Positions 43,488 through 53,076 are shown, counted from the first letter of the stretch. The stretch is DNA of 64,000 nt from Flavitalea plasmicola (GCF_030546645.1 NZ_JAUOTO010000007.1:554179-618178); one strand, 5' to 3'. Numbers and translations: made by a program. Notes: a model not told the origin generated them from the letters alone.

Positions 43488-45764
43488 ATGGCAACAACCA
43501 CAACTAAAAAAACCGTTACCAGGAAAACAAAGGCCGTCAGTAGCAAGTCCGTAAAAGTCAGATCCAACCCTTCAGATCCCCTACAGGCTCAGTTACAGGA
43601 ATACTTCGGCTTTGACGCCTTTAAAGACAATCAGGCTGCTATCATCCAAAATCTGCTCTCCGGGCACGACACCTTCGTCATTATGCCCACAGGCGGCGGA
43701 AAAAGTCTCTGTTACCAGCTGCCCGCTATGATCAGTGAAGGTGTAGCGATCATTGTCAGTCCGCTCATCGCCCTAATGAAGAACCAGGTGGACCTGGTTC
43801 GCGGCTACAGCGCCAAGGATAATGTCGCCCATTTCCTGAATTCCACTTTAAATAAAAAACAGATCCGGGAAGTCCATGAGGACCTGCTCAATGGCCACAC
43901 GAAAATGCTGTACGTGGCCCCGGAAACGCTCACCAAGCAGGAGAATATGGAGTTTTTCAGCGACCTGAAGATCTCTTTCTTCGCCGTGGATGAAGCGCAT
44001 TGTATCTCCGAGTGGGGACATGATTTCCGCCCCGAATACCGTCGCCTTCGGGAAATGATGGACCAGATCAGCCCGGATATTCCCGTTATCGCGCTGACAG
44101 CGACCGCCACGCCTAAGGTACAGAGCGACATCGTAAAGAACCTGGGCCTGCGTGATCCCAAGATTTTTATCTCCTCCTTCAACAGGGGCAATCTGTATTA
44201 CGAGATCCAGCCCAAGATCAAGAAGGACCAGACCATCAAAAGCATCGTCCGCTATATTGTACAACATAAAGGAAAGAGCGGTATCATCTATACCCTCAAC
44301 CGGAAAACCACCGAAGAGCTGGCTGATATGCTGGTCGCCAATGGCATCAAGGCCGTAGCCTACCACGCAGGACTGGACAGCAAGCTCCGGGCCGAACGCC
44401 AGGACCTTTTCCTGAATGAGGACGTGCAGGTCATCGTTGCCACCATTGCCTTCGGCATGGGCATCGACAAGCCGGACATTCGCTTCGTCATTCACTTCAA
44501 TATTCCCAAGTCCATCGAGAATTATTACCAGGAAACAGGTCGCGCCGGCCGTGATGGGCTGGAAGGCAACTGTATCCTCTATTACTCTCACAAGGACGTC
44601 GCCAAGCTGGAGCACCTGATGAAAGACAAGCCGCTGAGCGAACGCGAGGTCGGCGCCCAGCTGATCAACGAGACCGTAGGTTATGCCGAGACAGGCGTCT
44701 GCCGCCGGAAAGTGCTCATGAGCTATTTCGGAGAGGAGTATACCACGGAGAACTGCGGCAGCTGCGACAATTGCCTTCATCCGAAGGAGAGGGTAGAGGC
44801 CAAGGACAACGCCGTAAAAGTGTTGAAGACCGTCAAGGCCCTGGACGAACGCTTTGCGACGAACTATGTCGTCAACATCCTCACAGGCAAGCTGACCCCC
44901 CAGATCCATATGTTCCGCCACGAAGGCATTTCCGAGTTCGGCATAGGCAAGGAAGAGCCGGAACATTTCTGGAATTCACTGATCCGCCAGCTCCTGCTGG
45001 AAGACCTGCTGAAAAAAGACATCGAAGAATATGGCGTCCTGAAGTTCACGAAGAAAGGGGAGGATTTCCTGAAAAAGCCCCGCTCCTTCAAAATTGTCCT
45101 GAACAATCTCTTCGAAGAAGCCAATGCTGATGACGAGGAAGAAGGCGAACAGACAGGTGGCACCACTTCCGCAGACGAGAAACTCTTCGAACTGTTAAAA
45201 GACCTGCGGCAGAAGGAAGCCAAGAAGAAACAATTACCCCCCTTCGTCATTTTCCTGGAAACATCCCTCCAGGACATGGCGACCTTATATCCCACGACGA
45301 CGCAGGAGCTGGAAAAATGCCAGGGCGTCAGCAAAGGCAAAGCCATCCGCTATGGCAAGCCCTTCATCGAGATCATCGCTAAATACGTAGAGGAGAATGA
45401 CATCGAGAAGCCCGATGATTTCGTGATGAAGAGCGTCGTCAATAAAAGTGTCAATAAAGTCTACATCATCCAGCAGGTGGACAAGAAGATCCCTCTGGAG
45501 ACCATCGCAAAAAATAAAGACCTCCGCCTGGACGCCTTGCTGGAGGACATGGAGACCATCGCCGCCAGCGGTACCAAGCTCAACCTGGACTATGCCGTCG
45601 ACGAGATGCTGGACGAATACGAGCAGGATGAGATCATCGAATATTTCAAAGGTTGCGAGACCAGCAGCCTGCAGGTAGCCCAGCAGGAGCTGTCCGATGG
45701 TAATTTCACCTGGGAGCAATTGAAGATCATGCGGATCAAGTTCCTCAGCGAATACGGCATGTAG
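43488..45764 (+). CDS. recQ: ATP-dependent DNA helicase RecQ, 758 aa
   Basis: 3'-5' DNA helicase for recombination and repair. A Lys/Thr/Ser-rich leader (residues 1-28) precedes the helicase core, with Walker A MPTGGGKS (TGGGKS at 68-73), DEAH at 168-171 and the aromatic-rich loop [13 protein letters not shown]. Motif IV-VI stretches include [10 protein letters not shown]. The RQC zinc site shows [12 protein letters not shown] and NCGSCDNC. The HRDC domain includes [21 protein letters not shown]. About 110 extra residues follow, with a helix-turn-like region ([21 protein letters not shown]) found in the longer Bacteroidota RecQ. E. coli RecQ is 609-610 residues, so both ends are extended. Confidence 0.95.
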   Translation: MATTTTKKTVTRKTKAVSSKSVKVRSNPSDPLQAQLQEYFGFDAFKDNQAAIIQNLLSGHDTFVIMPTGGGKSLCYQLPAMISEGVAIIVSPLIALMKNQVDLVRGYSAKDNVAHFLNSTLNKKQIREVHEDLLNGHTKMLYVAPETLTKQENMEFFSDLKISFFAVDEAHCISEWGHDFRPEYRRLREMMDQISPDIPVIALTATATPKVQSDIVKNLGLRDPKIFISSFNRGNLYYEIQPKIKKDQTIKSIVRYIVQHKGKSGIIYTLNRKTTEELADMLVANGIKAVAYHAGLDSKLRAERQDLFLNEDVQVIVATIAFGMGIDKPDIRFVIHFNIPKSIENYYQETGRAGRDGLEGNCILYYSHKDVAKLEHLMKDKPLSEREVGAQLINETVGYAETGVCRRKVLMSYFGEEYTTENCGSCDNCLHPKERVEAKDNAVKVLKTVKALDERFATNYVVNILTGKLTPQIHMFRHEGISEFGIGKEEPEHFWNSLIRQLLLEDLLKKDIEEYGVLKFTKKGEDFLKKPRSFKIVLNNLFEEANADDEEEGEQTGGTTSADEKLFELLKDLRQKEAKKKQLPPFVIFLETSLQDMATLYPTTTQELEKCQGVSKGKAIRYGKPFIEIIAKYVEENDIEKPDDFVMKSVVNKSVNKVYIIQQVDKKIPLETIAKNKDLRLDALLEDMETIAASGTKLNLDYAVDEMLDEYEQDEIIEYFKGCETSSLQVAQQELSDGNFTWEQLKIMRIKFLSEYGM

Positions 45765-45767
45765 CTC

Positions 45768-46481
45768 TCACAGCCGCACCGGCGAGGCTCCCGTGTATTT
45801 CCTAATCTCGTTGGCAAGGTGCGCCTGATCATAATACCCGCAGGCTTCGGCAATGTCGCCAAGGCGGACATCAGGCCGTTTATGGCGGATGACTTGCAAC
45901 GCACGCCGGAAACGCACCTGGTTGATAAATTCCTTGGGGCTCACGCCAATATGATATTTAAAGCTGCGCTCCAGCTGCCGCACCGTAATAAAATGTCGCT
46001 TCGTCAGCTCTTCCACCCGCACCAGCCCATGATGACGATGGATGTCTTCCAGCACAGGGAACAACACATGCTTAGGAGAAGATAGCTTTGCAAGGAAAAA
46101 AGCATTCAGCCCTGCAACAGGATCCCGGAGGGTCGAAAGCGCCGGCGCCAGTCCTTTTTCGCATTCAATGGCGTCATCAGTGAGCTCATGAAGAGACGAG
46201 AACCTGTAAAAAGCCGAAAAGGCCGCAGGCTTAAATCGGATCCCCAGGAGCCTTGTCCCCGGTGTGACCGTGCTGTCAAAAGGCCGCGTCATCGTGCCTA
46301 CCAGGTAAGCGCTGCCGCTTTTCATGGAAGCCATATCCTCTCCCACATTATAAATGATATCCACGCACCCATCCGGCAGGATCCTGCTGGTCGTACAACC
46401 TTCCACCGGGCCTCTTACAGACCAGTAGGCATCGATATAGGATGCCAGCGCCGGATGAGGGGAAAGGGAGGTATAAGCCAT
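45768..46481 (-). CDS. AraC family transcriptional regulator, 237 aa
   Basis: DNA-binding regulator with a C-terminal double helix-turn-helix, EFINQVRFRRALQVIRHKRPD and LGDIAEACGYYDQAHLANEIRKYTGASPVRL. The N-terminal sensor (~1-120) has SYIDAYWSVRGP, SRILPDGCVDIIYNV and LLGIRFKPAAFSAFY, the pattern of the DUF6597-type ligand domain. It starts 7 bp after the prolyl-hydroxylase-like gene stop, so the two form an operon. It is convergent with recQ, with only three bases between the stops. Its target is unknown; control of its own operon would be usual. Confidence 0.9.
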   Translation of the reverse strand: MAYTSLSPHPALASYIDAYWSVRGPVEGCTTSRILPDGCVDIIYNVGEDMASMKSGSAYLVGTMTRPFDSTVTPGTRLLGIRFKPAAFSAFYRFSSLHELTDDAIECEKGLAPALSTLRDPVAGLNAFFLAKLSSPKHVLFPVLEDIHRHHGLVRVEELTKRHFITVRQLERSFKYHIGVSPKEFINQVRFRRALQVIRHKRPDVRLGDIAEACGYYDQAHLANEIRKYTGASPVRL

Positions 46482-46488
46482 CGGGCCG

Positions 46489-47292
46489 CTATTTTTTCTT
46501 TTTCTTCAAAAAGGAGGGCGTCAGTTTTTTCTGGAATTTCTTCAGCTTTGATTCCCTCTTGAACTTGGGCCTGCCTTTGTCTTCCGGTCGTTCCCTGAAG
46601 AGCGTAAGATGCGCATCATTCATCTCTTCTTCCGGCCGGCCATTGGTATAATAATACAGGGCCAGTGATTTGCGCGTTCTGTCGGGAGGACATGTCAGGG
46701 GATTAGGATGTCCGTGATAAGAAGTGCTGGTAGTGGAAAAGATAGCCATCCGGTTGAAGAGGGGTAATATGCGTTTTACACAACCCTTCATTTCAATATC
46801 CCACAGCTCGAAATGCCCGCCGAACGACTCATCCCAATCCTCATTCAAATACACCAGTACATTCAATCTTCTGTCCAGCTTTGTTTTCGGATGTTTATTA
46901 AAATCCGCGTGTATGCCCAATCTTCCACCCGGCAGGATCTGGTGGCATCCACCCCCTTCGAAACCCGGGTCCGGAATAAGGTTTTCAATCCCGGTAAGGG
47001 CCGACAAAAATTCGAGGAAAGGTTCCGAATTCATGTAATGCATGAAATACCTGGTCTTTTCGCCAAACCTGCCTTCACCCCGGGATGCCCTTTTGACCTG
47101 GTTCTCATCATTGAACTTGATGTCAGGCTTTTTCGAGAGGTCCGGAAATTCCGCCAGCACCTCTTTCAATCTTTCAGGAATGAAAAAATTGTCAAAAACG
47201 ATATTGGGGAAAGGTTCCGCCTGTGCATATGCTTCACTCTTTTTCTCCCCGAATTGGATCAGGTCTCCCGCGGACTTGTCGATAAATTTCAT
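46489..47292 (-). CDS. 2OG-Fe(II) prolyl-hydroxylase-like oxygenase, 267 aa
   Basis: Non-haem dioxygenase of the P4H/Tpa1-like type. The metal ligands are in GGRLGIHADFNKHP (His and Asp) and TSYHGHPNP (second His). The 2-oxoglutarate Arg/Lys is in RTRKSLALYYYTNG. The N-terminal region has FPNIVFDNFFIPERLKEVLAEFP. A 40-residue basic tail ends in a run of six Lys, which may bind nucleic acid or ribosomes. Relatives hydroxylate prolines of ribosomal proteins or modify antibiotics; which applies here is not shown by the sequence. It is the first gene of the unit with the AraC regulator. Confidence 0.87.
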   Translation of the reverse strand: MKFIDKSAGDLIQFGEKKSEAYAQAEPFPNIVFDNFFIPERLKEVLAEFPDLSKKPDIKFNDENQVKRASRGEGRFGEKTRYFMHYMNSEPFLEFLSALTGIENLIPDPGFEGGGCHQILPGGRLGIHADFNKHPKTKLDRRLNVLVYLNEDWDESFGGHFELWDIEMKGCVKRILPLFNRMAIFSTTSTSYHGHPNPLTCPPDRTRKSLALYYYTNGRPEEEMNDAHLTLFRERPEDKGRPKFKRESKLKKFQKKLTPSFLKKKKK

Positions 47293-47474
47293 GCGATTGT
47301 TGATTGGCGCGACAAATTATAAAGAATCCGGCATTGAACGTGTTAATTTCTCTTCCGTTTACAAAGCCCCCGCCCCTTTTAACGGAGCAAAGGGCCTTAA
47401 AATCCTATGCCGTCCTTACAAACCTGATTTTCAGACTTTTTCAGCCTGAATTTTTGATAAATTTCTTCTGCATA

Positions 47475-47508
47475 TTTTCGGAAACTTCCCCGGAAAGGAA
47501 TATATTTG
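47475..47508 (+). promoter_or_regulatory. Promoter of tRNA-Phe
   Basis: TTTTCG (47475-47480) is followed after 20 bp by TATATTTG (47501-47508), an exact TAnnTTTG, 38 bp before the mature tRNA 5' end. Confidence 0.6.
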
Positions 47509-47546
47509 CAGCCCAAATATGGAGCTTTTGTTCCTATTCGATGGAA

Positions 47547-47619
47547 GGTGCGGTAGCTCAGTCGGTAGAGCAAAGGACTGAAAATCCTTGTGTCGGCGGT
47601 TCGATCCCGCCCCACACCA
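47547..47619 (+). tRNA. tRNA-Phe (GAA)
   Basis: 73-nt tRNA without encoded CCA. Acceptor GGTGCGG, D-stem GCTC/GAGC with AGTCGGTA loop, anticodon stem AAGGA/TCCTT with loop CTGAAAA (anticodon GAA), variable GTGTC. T-stem is GGCGG/CCGCC with TTCGATC loop; acceptor 3' strand is CCACACC and the discriminator is A. The fifth acceptor pair is C-A, where a C-G pair would be expected; the other six pairs are intact. The 57 nt from the anticodon arm past the 3' end recur at 48586-48642. Confidence 0.95.
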
Positions 47620-47627
47620 CGAAGAAA

Positions 47628-47653
47628 GGTCACAGAGATGTGGCCTTTTTTTT
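47628..47653 (+). terminator. Terminator of tRNA-Phe
   Basis: Stem GGTCACA / TGTGGCC (one G-T pair) with loop GAGA, followed by eight or more T. Confidence 0.8.
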
Positions 47654-47695
47654 GTGTCCTAACTCAATGATATTCAGGTACGACATGAAATTCTA

Positions 47696-48490
47696 TCAAC
47701 GTCGTCGGGCTATGTAAAGGCTGGTGGTCATATTACGTGTCACCCAGCCGTTAAATTCGTCACGGGCAATGCGGCACAGTTCCGCGAGGATGGATTCCCG
47801 ATCAGGCCGGATATTGATATTGGAATAGGTTGCATAAAGGTTGACAACCTGATCAGGATCGAGGACCAACGACCATGCGCTGGTTCGGTGCTCAATACGA
47901 TCGAAAGCTTGCGTATGCTCCAGCGCGGCTAACCTGGCAGCCTTGTCTTGTGCAAAGGAGACGTCATTGCCCATCAAGGAGACCGACGAGCCGTTAAGCA
48001 GCACCTTAGTTGCTTCATGAAAAGGATCGGCCCGATCCGGGTCACCGAATTCATTCCAGACCATGACCCACCATCCATCAGGCTTGAGAAGACTAGCTAC
48101 CTTTGCCAAGGCTGTTTCTTCATCCAGCCAATGAAATGCAGTGGCGCTAAGCCCAAGGTCAAAACCGGCACCAGGCAATATGGCGTCTTCGAAAGAGGAA
48201 CGGATCACCATCAAAGCGTCAGACTGTATGGTTTCGCAAAGAAAATCAGCGAGGCGATCATCCGGCTCAATGGCCACCAACGGATTAGCACCAAGTTCAA
48301 GTAATCGGCGCGTAGCGATCCCCGTTCCTGCACCAATCTCAAATGTTGCCACGTTTTGCCGTAAACCACAGCGTTCATAAAGCAATTCATAAATCCACTC
48401 GGGATATGCCGGTCTTGCAGCATGGTAACCAGCTGGGTCAAGGCCAAAGGCCTTCCGGCCAAACGACTTGTCGATAACAACCTTACTCAT
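47696..48490 (-). CDS. Class I SAM-dependent methyltransferase, 264 aa
   Basis: Cytoplasmic methyltransferase with the Rossmann-type SAM site: motif I ATFEIGAGTGIATRRLLELG, acidic motif LVAIEPDD, and the post-motif LGLSATAFHWLDEETALAKV typical of UbiE-like small-molecule methylases. ATG at 48490 gives MSKVVIDKSFGRKAFGLDPAGYHAARP, a common start of this family; the longer frame to 48532 is not needed. The substrate is unknown. It lies between the tRNA-Phe gene and a duplicated tRNA 3' fragment. It is the only recognisable gene in that ~1-kb interval and may be cargo. Confidence 0.87.
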   Translation of the reverse strand: MSKVVIDKSFGRKAFGLDPAGYHAARPAYPEWIYELLYERCGLRQNVATFEIGAGTGIATRRLLELGANPLVAIEPDDRLADFLCETIQSDALMVIRSSFEDAILPGAGFDLGLSATAFHWLDEETALAKVASLLKPDGWWVMVWNEFGDPDRADPFHEATKVLLNGSSVSLMGNDVSFAQDKAARLAALEHTQAFDRIEHRTSAWSLVLDPDQVVNLYATYSNINIRPDRESILAELCRIARDEFNGWVTRNMTTSLYIARRR

Positions 48491-48585
48491 TACGAGAATT
48501 ATCTTTGCGATCTGCCTCCGGCAATTTAACAAGGAAAAGAAATAAAACGCCGGGTGCAGTATCGGCTATTGACCGCAAATATAAT

Positions 48586-48642
48586 CAAAGGACTGAAGAT
48601 CCTTGTGCCGGCGGCTGGAGCCCGCCCCACACCACGAAGAAA
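48586..48642 (+). repeat. Degenerate copy of the tRNA-Phe 3' half
   Basis: Ungapped 57-nt match, 52 identities, to 47571-47627. It includes the anticodon arm, variable loop, T-arm, the 3' acceptor strand CCACACC and the flanking ACGAAGAAA. Differences fall in the anticodon loop, variable region and T-loop. The 5' half is absent, so it cannot make a tRNA. It has the look of the far attachment site left by an insertion into the tRNA 3' end. Confidence 0.85.
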
Positions 48643-48647
48643 ATGAA

Positions 48648-48680
48648 GCAGTTATGACGAAATGTTGTGACTGCTTTTTT
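48648..48680 (+). terminator. Terminator after the tRNA fragment
   Basis: Eleven-bp stem GCAGTTATGAC / GTTGTGACTGC (several G-T pairs), loop GAAAT, then TTTTTT. It occupies the place corresponding to the tRNA-Phe terminator, with a different sequence. Confidence 0.7.
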
Positions 48681-48735
48681 CTTTGCCTTAAATTAAAAGC
48701 CATCGCTTTAAAATAGGTTAAACCACGGTTTGGCA

Positions 48736-49035
48736 TTAATGATAATACATATTCCAATTGCCTTTGTATTTCTTCTCAAAATTTTCTTTACTATCAAAGT
48801 ATAAATTAATATCACTCGGGCTGGACAAATGCAAATCAAGATATTTATCTACCAATTTGAAATACTCCTCACGCACTTGCCGGTATATAGGCAAGCGTTT
48901 ATTTGATTCAATCTGGCTATCCAGGTATAAAAAAAAATTTATCCATCTATCTCCCGTGTGTACCTGCCATACATCTCCTTTTTCGTAAGATTGTATAAAG
49001 GGCCTTAATATCTCGTCAGGTATATACTTCGCCAT
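48736..49035 (-). CDS. Hypothetical protein, 99 aa
   Basis: I do not recognise it. A soluble, mostly helical small protein, MAKYIPDEILRPFIQSYEKG, with two Trp-containing stretches (VWQVHTGDRWINFF) and a Tyr/Asn-rich end (KGNWNMYYH). The ATG at 49035 is preferred over an in-frame GTG at 49080. It is AT-rich compared with its neighbours. It lies just after the tRNA fragment and terminator, outside the putative inserted interval. Size and composition would fit an immunity protein or a regulator, but nothing nearby confirms either. Confidence 0.55.
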   Translation of the reverse strand: MAKYIPDEILRPFIQSYEKGDVWQVHTGDRWINFFLYLDSQIESNKRLPIYRQVREEYFKLVDKYLDLHLSSPSDINLYFDSKENFEKKYKGNWNMYYH

Positions 49036-49257
49036 GATTTTACAGATAACTTCCACTAAAGATATTAAAACTTTGTTCACTTAAAAGTCGGTACCCCTTT
49101 TACCATAATATCGCAAAATTTCCTAATTTCACCTTGCTCTCCGGAAGCACCCCGTCCGCGGAAATGGGCAAAGCCCACCGGCATGGTTCACGAACATATT
49201 TATTAACTTAACTTCTTGCCCCTGTGCGGACACGGGCATAATAAAAGAAGGAAAGTT

Positions 49258-50538
49258 ATGTCTACAGTCTCCCGCGGCTTGCCCGCACAGCCCCATCTCG
49301 ATGTTCCCAAACAACAGGCACGCGAACTGCTCCGGCAATGCAAAGCAAGGTCAACCGAAGCCCTCGATCGCGTCCGACGCCAGCATCCAAGGTTTCGCAC
49401 GGCCGTTGATGACCCCATTTCCACCCAATTAAAATTGAGCGACACGCAGCTGGTCATTGCACGGGAATACGGTTTCTCTTCCTGGACGCAGCTCAAGCAG
49501 CGCATCACAGAAAATACTGCGGCAGAGCTGATCGACAAAGCCATTCGTTCCAATGACGCCGCCGCAGTCACCCGGCTGCTCACCGCGCATCCCAACCTAT
49601 TGCACGTCCCCGTCCGCAGCGGCAATTGGGGACCGCCCATGAGCCACGCTGCCAACATGGGCCTGCTTGACATGGTGAAAACAATCGCGGCACTGGGTGC
49701 AAAAGATTTTCAACATGCTTTCGATCGAGCATTGTTGCATGGTGATATTGAGGTAGCTCAATGGCTGTATGGACAGGGCGCCACCTTCACACCTGGCATT
49801 ATCATGGGATCCTGCGAAACGCTGAATGCCCGTGGCTTTGGATTTCTGGATGATGCGGGCGCTCCCTTGACGGATGGGAAAGGCGATAAATTAGCCTCGC
49901 TTGCCATGGTGCTGGAAACTTACAGTCGCAACCCCGTCGGCAAACATGCGATCTTACAGCGCTTCAAGGCAAGAGGATATCGCTGGACAAATACGCCTAT
50001 GATGGCTTTTCATGGCGGCGACCTGCACCAGCTCAAAGCTCATCTGCAACGCGATCCGCAGCTGATCCACCGGTGTTTCAGCTATCGTGAGATTTATCCT
50101 CTCGAACTGGGCTGCGCAGCTGATGGCCGGTCCGGCCTGCACGGTACCCCCATTGACGGGACCACGCTGCTGCACCTTTCGATCGACTTTGACGAACAGG
50201 AGATCTTCGACTGGTTATTGGAGCAGGGAGCGGATGTAAATGCCGCAGCCACTATTGACAAAGAAGGTTTTGGCGGACATACGCCGCTGTTCAATGCCAT
50301 CGTAAGCGATGCGTATGTCAACGGCAGGCAGCGGGACGCTTACATGGCCCACCGGCTTCTGGAGCAGGGGGCCGATATACACGTCAGGATAAACCTGAGA
50401 AAGTACCTCGATTGGCGCGAAGAACCGGGCTGGCACATCGCAAGGAATGTCACGCCCCTGGAGTGGGCGGCCGGTTTTCCGGAAAGAGGTTGGGTAAACC
50501 AGGAGGCCGTCTGTATGATCGAAAGCATTCATACATAA
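49258..50538 (+). CDS. Ankyrin-repeat protein, 426 aa
   Basis: Cytoplasmic protein with degenerate ankyrin repeats. An N-terminal ~75-residue helical region (PKQQARELLRQCKARSTEALDRV onward) carries the FSSWTQLKQRI motif common to this family. Repeats include AIRSNDAAAVTRLLTAHPNL, HGDIEVAQWLYGQGATF, TTLLHLSIDFDEQEIFDWLL followed by EQGADVNAAA, and MAHRLLEQGADIHVR. ATG at 49258 follows AAGAAGGAAAG. Such proteins are probably protein-binding scaffolds. No toxin, phage or secretion gene lies next to it that would give a role. Confidence 0.85.
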   Translation: MSTVSRGLPAQPHLDVPKQQARELLRQCKARSTEALDRVRRQHPRFRTAVDDPISTQLKLSDTQLVIAREYGFSSWTQLKQRITENTAAELIDKAIRSNDAAAVTRLLTAHPNLLHVPVRSGNWGPPMSHAANMGLLDMVKTIAALGAKDFQHAFDRALLHGDIEVAQWLYGQGATFTPGIIMGSCETLNARGFGFLDDAGAPLTDGKGDKLASLAMVLETYSRNPVGKHAILQRFKARGYRWTNTPMMAFHGGDLHQLKAHLQRDPQLIHRCFSYREIYPLELGCAADGRSGLHGTPIDGTTLLHLSIDFDEQEIFDWLLEQGADVNAAATIDKEGFGGHTPLFNAIVSDAYVNGRQRDAYMAHRLLEQGADIHVRINLRKYLDWREEPGWHIARNVTPLEWAAGFPERGWVNQEAVCMIESIHT

Positions 50539-50656
50539 TGATGGCACATCCCATCGTCGGTCAGGAATATCCAACATCACAGCCGCACCCGCCAAATTCA
50601 CAGTCAGCCCCGTAAGCAAGAACGCAGAAAATAGTTTTGATGAAAAATCAACCTGC

Positions 50657-52321
50657 ATGAACAAAATATTATTGCTCGCCGCCATAGCGCTGATCTTAAC
50701 GCCGGCAGCATTTGCGCAAATAAACCTGAAGGACTATTCCGTCAGCTCTTACACCAAGCCGAAAGGCGATACCACTCCCTCGCTGGTTACCGCCACCCGC
50801 AAAAACAACAGCTATGTGGAAGACATGGGGACCCCCTTTCCGTTACCACCGGAAGACCTTATTTCTGCTCGTCCGTATTACTATTATTACAACACTACTT
50901 ATGATTCGTCGGAGGCCTATTTCTTCGTAGAGCACATTGATCACCACAATGCTTCCCAATATGAATTCAGGGTAAGGCAGAATCACAGCACAACCATTTT
51001 GCCATGGACCAATATCACACATTTTGTCACCGGGGACCAGGTTCCCAAAAGTGACAGTAAAGAGAAAGAAATGGCGCTGCTGGGAGGGTACAAAACGGGT
51101 TTCGGGAACTATCTCGGCGTGGATATCAGGAGAAAAAATTCCGACAGCGTCCTGTCTTATGCTTATGTCTTCTGGAGGAAGACTCAGCCTGTTTTGCTTA
51201 ATATATATACTTCCAACGAATTAAATGAATTTCTCCGACGGCTGAGTATCTCTCAATTGCAAAAAAGCTCCCTGACGCGCGATGAAAGAAAAAAATGGAA
51301 ACAACGGTATCCCCCGGATGAAATAGATTCCGCGAGCGCACTCCCGAAAAAGCTGATCCTGCCCAATAATGATAATAACCTTATTTTCTACCTCAAGGGG
51401 GGACCCAACCAACGGCGCGTATTGGAATACCAGCTCATCAAAGACGGCTCACCCTACACAGAATGGCAGAAGAACGAATTTGACGGTCATTTTATCTGGC
51501 TTAAAAATCTCCCGCCCGGGGAATACAGGCTGGAGATGCGTTACCTCATCCAGCCGCAACACCTAACTTCATACCCCTTCCGGATAAAACCTGCATGGCA
51601 TCAAACCACCGCTTTCAAACTGGTGGCAGGCGCCTTAATAGCTGCATTTTTTGGTTTTATCATCTTGCTGTGGCGCGGCCGCCGGCAAAAGCAATTGCTC
51701 CTGGCGGAACAACAGAAAAAGGGAAAGCTGGAAACAGAGATCAAAGCCCTCCACGCCCAGCTCAACCCCCATTTCGTGTTCAACGCACTGAATTCGATCC
51801 AGGGGCTGATCAATAAAGGGGAAATTGACAAGGCGAATAACTACCTGGCCGACTTTGCCAACCTGATGCGGGATGTCCTGAATGGAAATAATAATGAAAA
51901 TAACGAGCTTTATCGCGAAATTCAAACCCTGGAAAGCTACATGAAGCTGGAGCAATTGCGGTTTCAATTTGTGTATAAAATAGACACTGGAAAGATCACC
52001 AATTTGTCGGAAATTCAGATCCCCTCCCTGCTGTTACAGCCATTGGTGGAAAATGCCGTAAAGCATGGCATCTCGGCGCTCCAGGATAAGGGAAGGATTG
52101 AGATCGTCTTCAGTCAAAGCAACAACGATATGCAGGTTCGCATCACTGACAACGGAAAGGGATTCGATATCCACCATGCATCGCAGGGCTATGGCCTGAA
52201 ACTAACCCGTCAAAGAATAGCATTGATCAATGAAATATTGAAATCCCCTTCAATTGTAATGGATATTGACAGCGGAGCGGGAACCACGGTAATCCTAACT
52301 TTTAAAAACTGGCTGGGATGA
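50657..52321 (+). CDS. LytS-type sensor histidine kinase (His_kinase family), 554 aa
   Basis: Two-component sensor of the LytS/YehU type. Residues 1-21 form a signal peptide (ILLLAAIALILTPAAFA) and an extracytoplasmic sensor spans ~22-315. One membrane helix (FKLVAGALIAAFFGFIILLW) leads into the short coiled coil QKKGKLETEIKALHAQ. The phosphoacceptor motif is LNPHFVFNALNSIQGLI. The ATPase shows LVENAVKHGIS and ITDNGKGF with QGYGLKLTRQRI. Its stop overlaps the start of the response-regulator gene by 4 bp (ATGA), so the pair is translationally coupled. TAGTTTTG at 50632-50639 fits the -7 consensus. Confidence 0.93.
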   Translation: MNKILLLAAIALILTPAAFAQINLKDYSVSSYTKPKGDTTPSLVTATRKNNSYVEDMGTPFPLPPEDLISARPYYYYYNTTYDSSEAYFFVEHIDHHNASQYEFRVRQNHSTTILPWTNITHFVTGDQVPKSDSKEKEMALLGGYKTGFGNYLGVDIRRKNSDSVLSYAYVFWRKTQPVLLNIYTSNELNEFLRRLSISQLQKSSLTRDERKKWKQRYPPDEIDSASALPKKLILPNNDNNLIFYLKGGPNQRRVLEYQLIKDGSPYTEWQKNEFDGHFIWLKNLPPGEYRLEMRYLIQPQHLTSYPFRIKPAWHQTTAFKLVAGALIAAFFGFIILLWRGRRQKQLLLAEQQKKGKLETEIKALHAQLNPHFVFNALNSIQGLINKGEIDKANNYLADFANLMRDVLNGNNNENNELYREIQTLESYMKLEQLRFQFVYKIDTGKITNLSEIQIPSLLLQPLVENAVKHGISALQDKGRIEIVFSQSNNDMQVRITDNGKGFDIHHASQGYGLKLTRQRIALINEILKSPSIVMDIDSGAGTTVILTFKNWLG

Positions 52322-53064
52322 TAAAAGCAGTGATCATTGACGATGAGCAAAACAACCTGGACAACCTGTGCCGGCTGCTGGAAAAGCATTGCCCCGAAAT
52401 AGCGGTCGCAGCTACCGCATTGACTGCTGATGAAGGGAGGGCAATCATCCTTGCCCAGAAACCAGATCTTATCTTTCTTGATATCCAGATGCCGGGAAAA
52501 TCAGGGTTCGAGCTATTACAATCGCTGCCGGATCATTTTTTCGGGATCATTTTTGTCACGGCTTTCGATCAGTATGGCATACAGGCGGTAAAATTTTCCG
52601 CGATCGACTACCTGCTGAAGCCCATCGACACCCATGAGCTGAAGGCAGCCGTGAGCAAGGCCATCACCCGGTACAGCGAAAAAAAGCAAAACCTGCAACT
52701 GGAAAATCTGCTGCAGCTCCTAAAGCACCAGCAGGAAAAGGATACGCACCGCATAGCGTTGGCCACAGCAAAGGAAACAAGGTTAGTGAAGACACAGGAT
52801 ATTGTCCGCTGTGAATCGTCCAACAATTACACGACGATTTACCTCCTGTCGGGCGAAAAGCTGCTGGTGTCCAAACCCATTTATGAATTCGGGGAGCTCT
52901 TACATGACTATGGCTTTTTGCGCTGCCACCAATCCCATCTTATAAATAAGAAATTCATCAAAAGCTGGGTGAAACAAGACGGCGACTTTCTATTGCTGGA
53001 GGATGCTTCACTTGTACCGGTGTCGCGGCAAAAGAAAGAATATATTAAAGAGTTGTTTCGCTAG
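52318..53064 (+). CDS. LytTR-family response regulator, 248 aa
   Basis: DNA-binding partner of the LytS-type kinase. The receiver domain (1-120) has acidic DDEQNNLDNL, phosphoacceptor Asp in LIFLDIQMPGKSG, and the switch region AIDYLLKPIDTHELK. The LytTR domain (~148-248) shows IALATAKETRLVKTQDIVRC, NNYTTIYLLSGEKLLVSKPI and LRCHQSHLINKKFIKSWV. It overlaps the kinase gene by 4 bp. The targets are unknown; LytTR regulators usually bind two direct repeats near the promoter of a neighbouring membrane or secretion gene. None is obvious here, since the next gene is convergent. Confidence 0.94.
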   Translation: MIKAVIIDDEQNNLDNLCRLLEKHCPEIAVAATALTADEGRAIILAQKPDLIFLDIQMPGKSGFELLQSLPDHFFGIIFVTAFDQYGIQAVKFSAIDYLLKPIDTHELKAAVSKAITRYSEKKQNLQLENLLQLLKHQQEKDTHRIALATAKETRLVKTQDIVRCESSNNYTTIYLLSGEKLLVSKPIYEFGELLHDYGFLRCHQSHLINKKFIKSWVKQDGDFLLLEDASLVPVSRQKKEYIKELFR

Positions 53065-53076
53065 CGCATTCCCCCC

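Noticed and set aside
48586..48642. Second functional tRNA
   Set aside because: The 5' half (acceptor and D-arm) is missing and the T-loop is altered, so it cannot fold as a tRNA.
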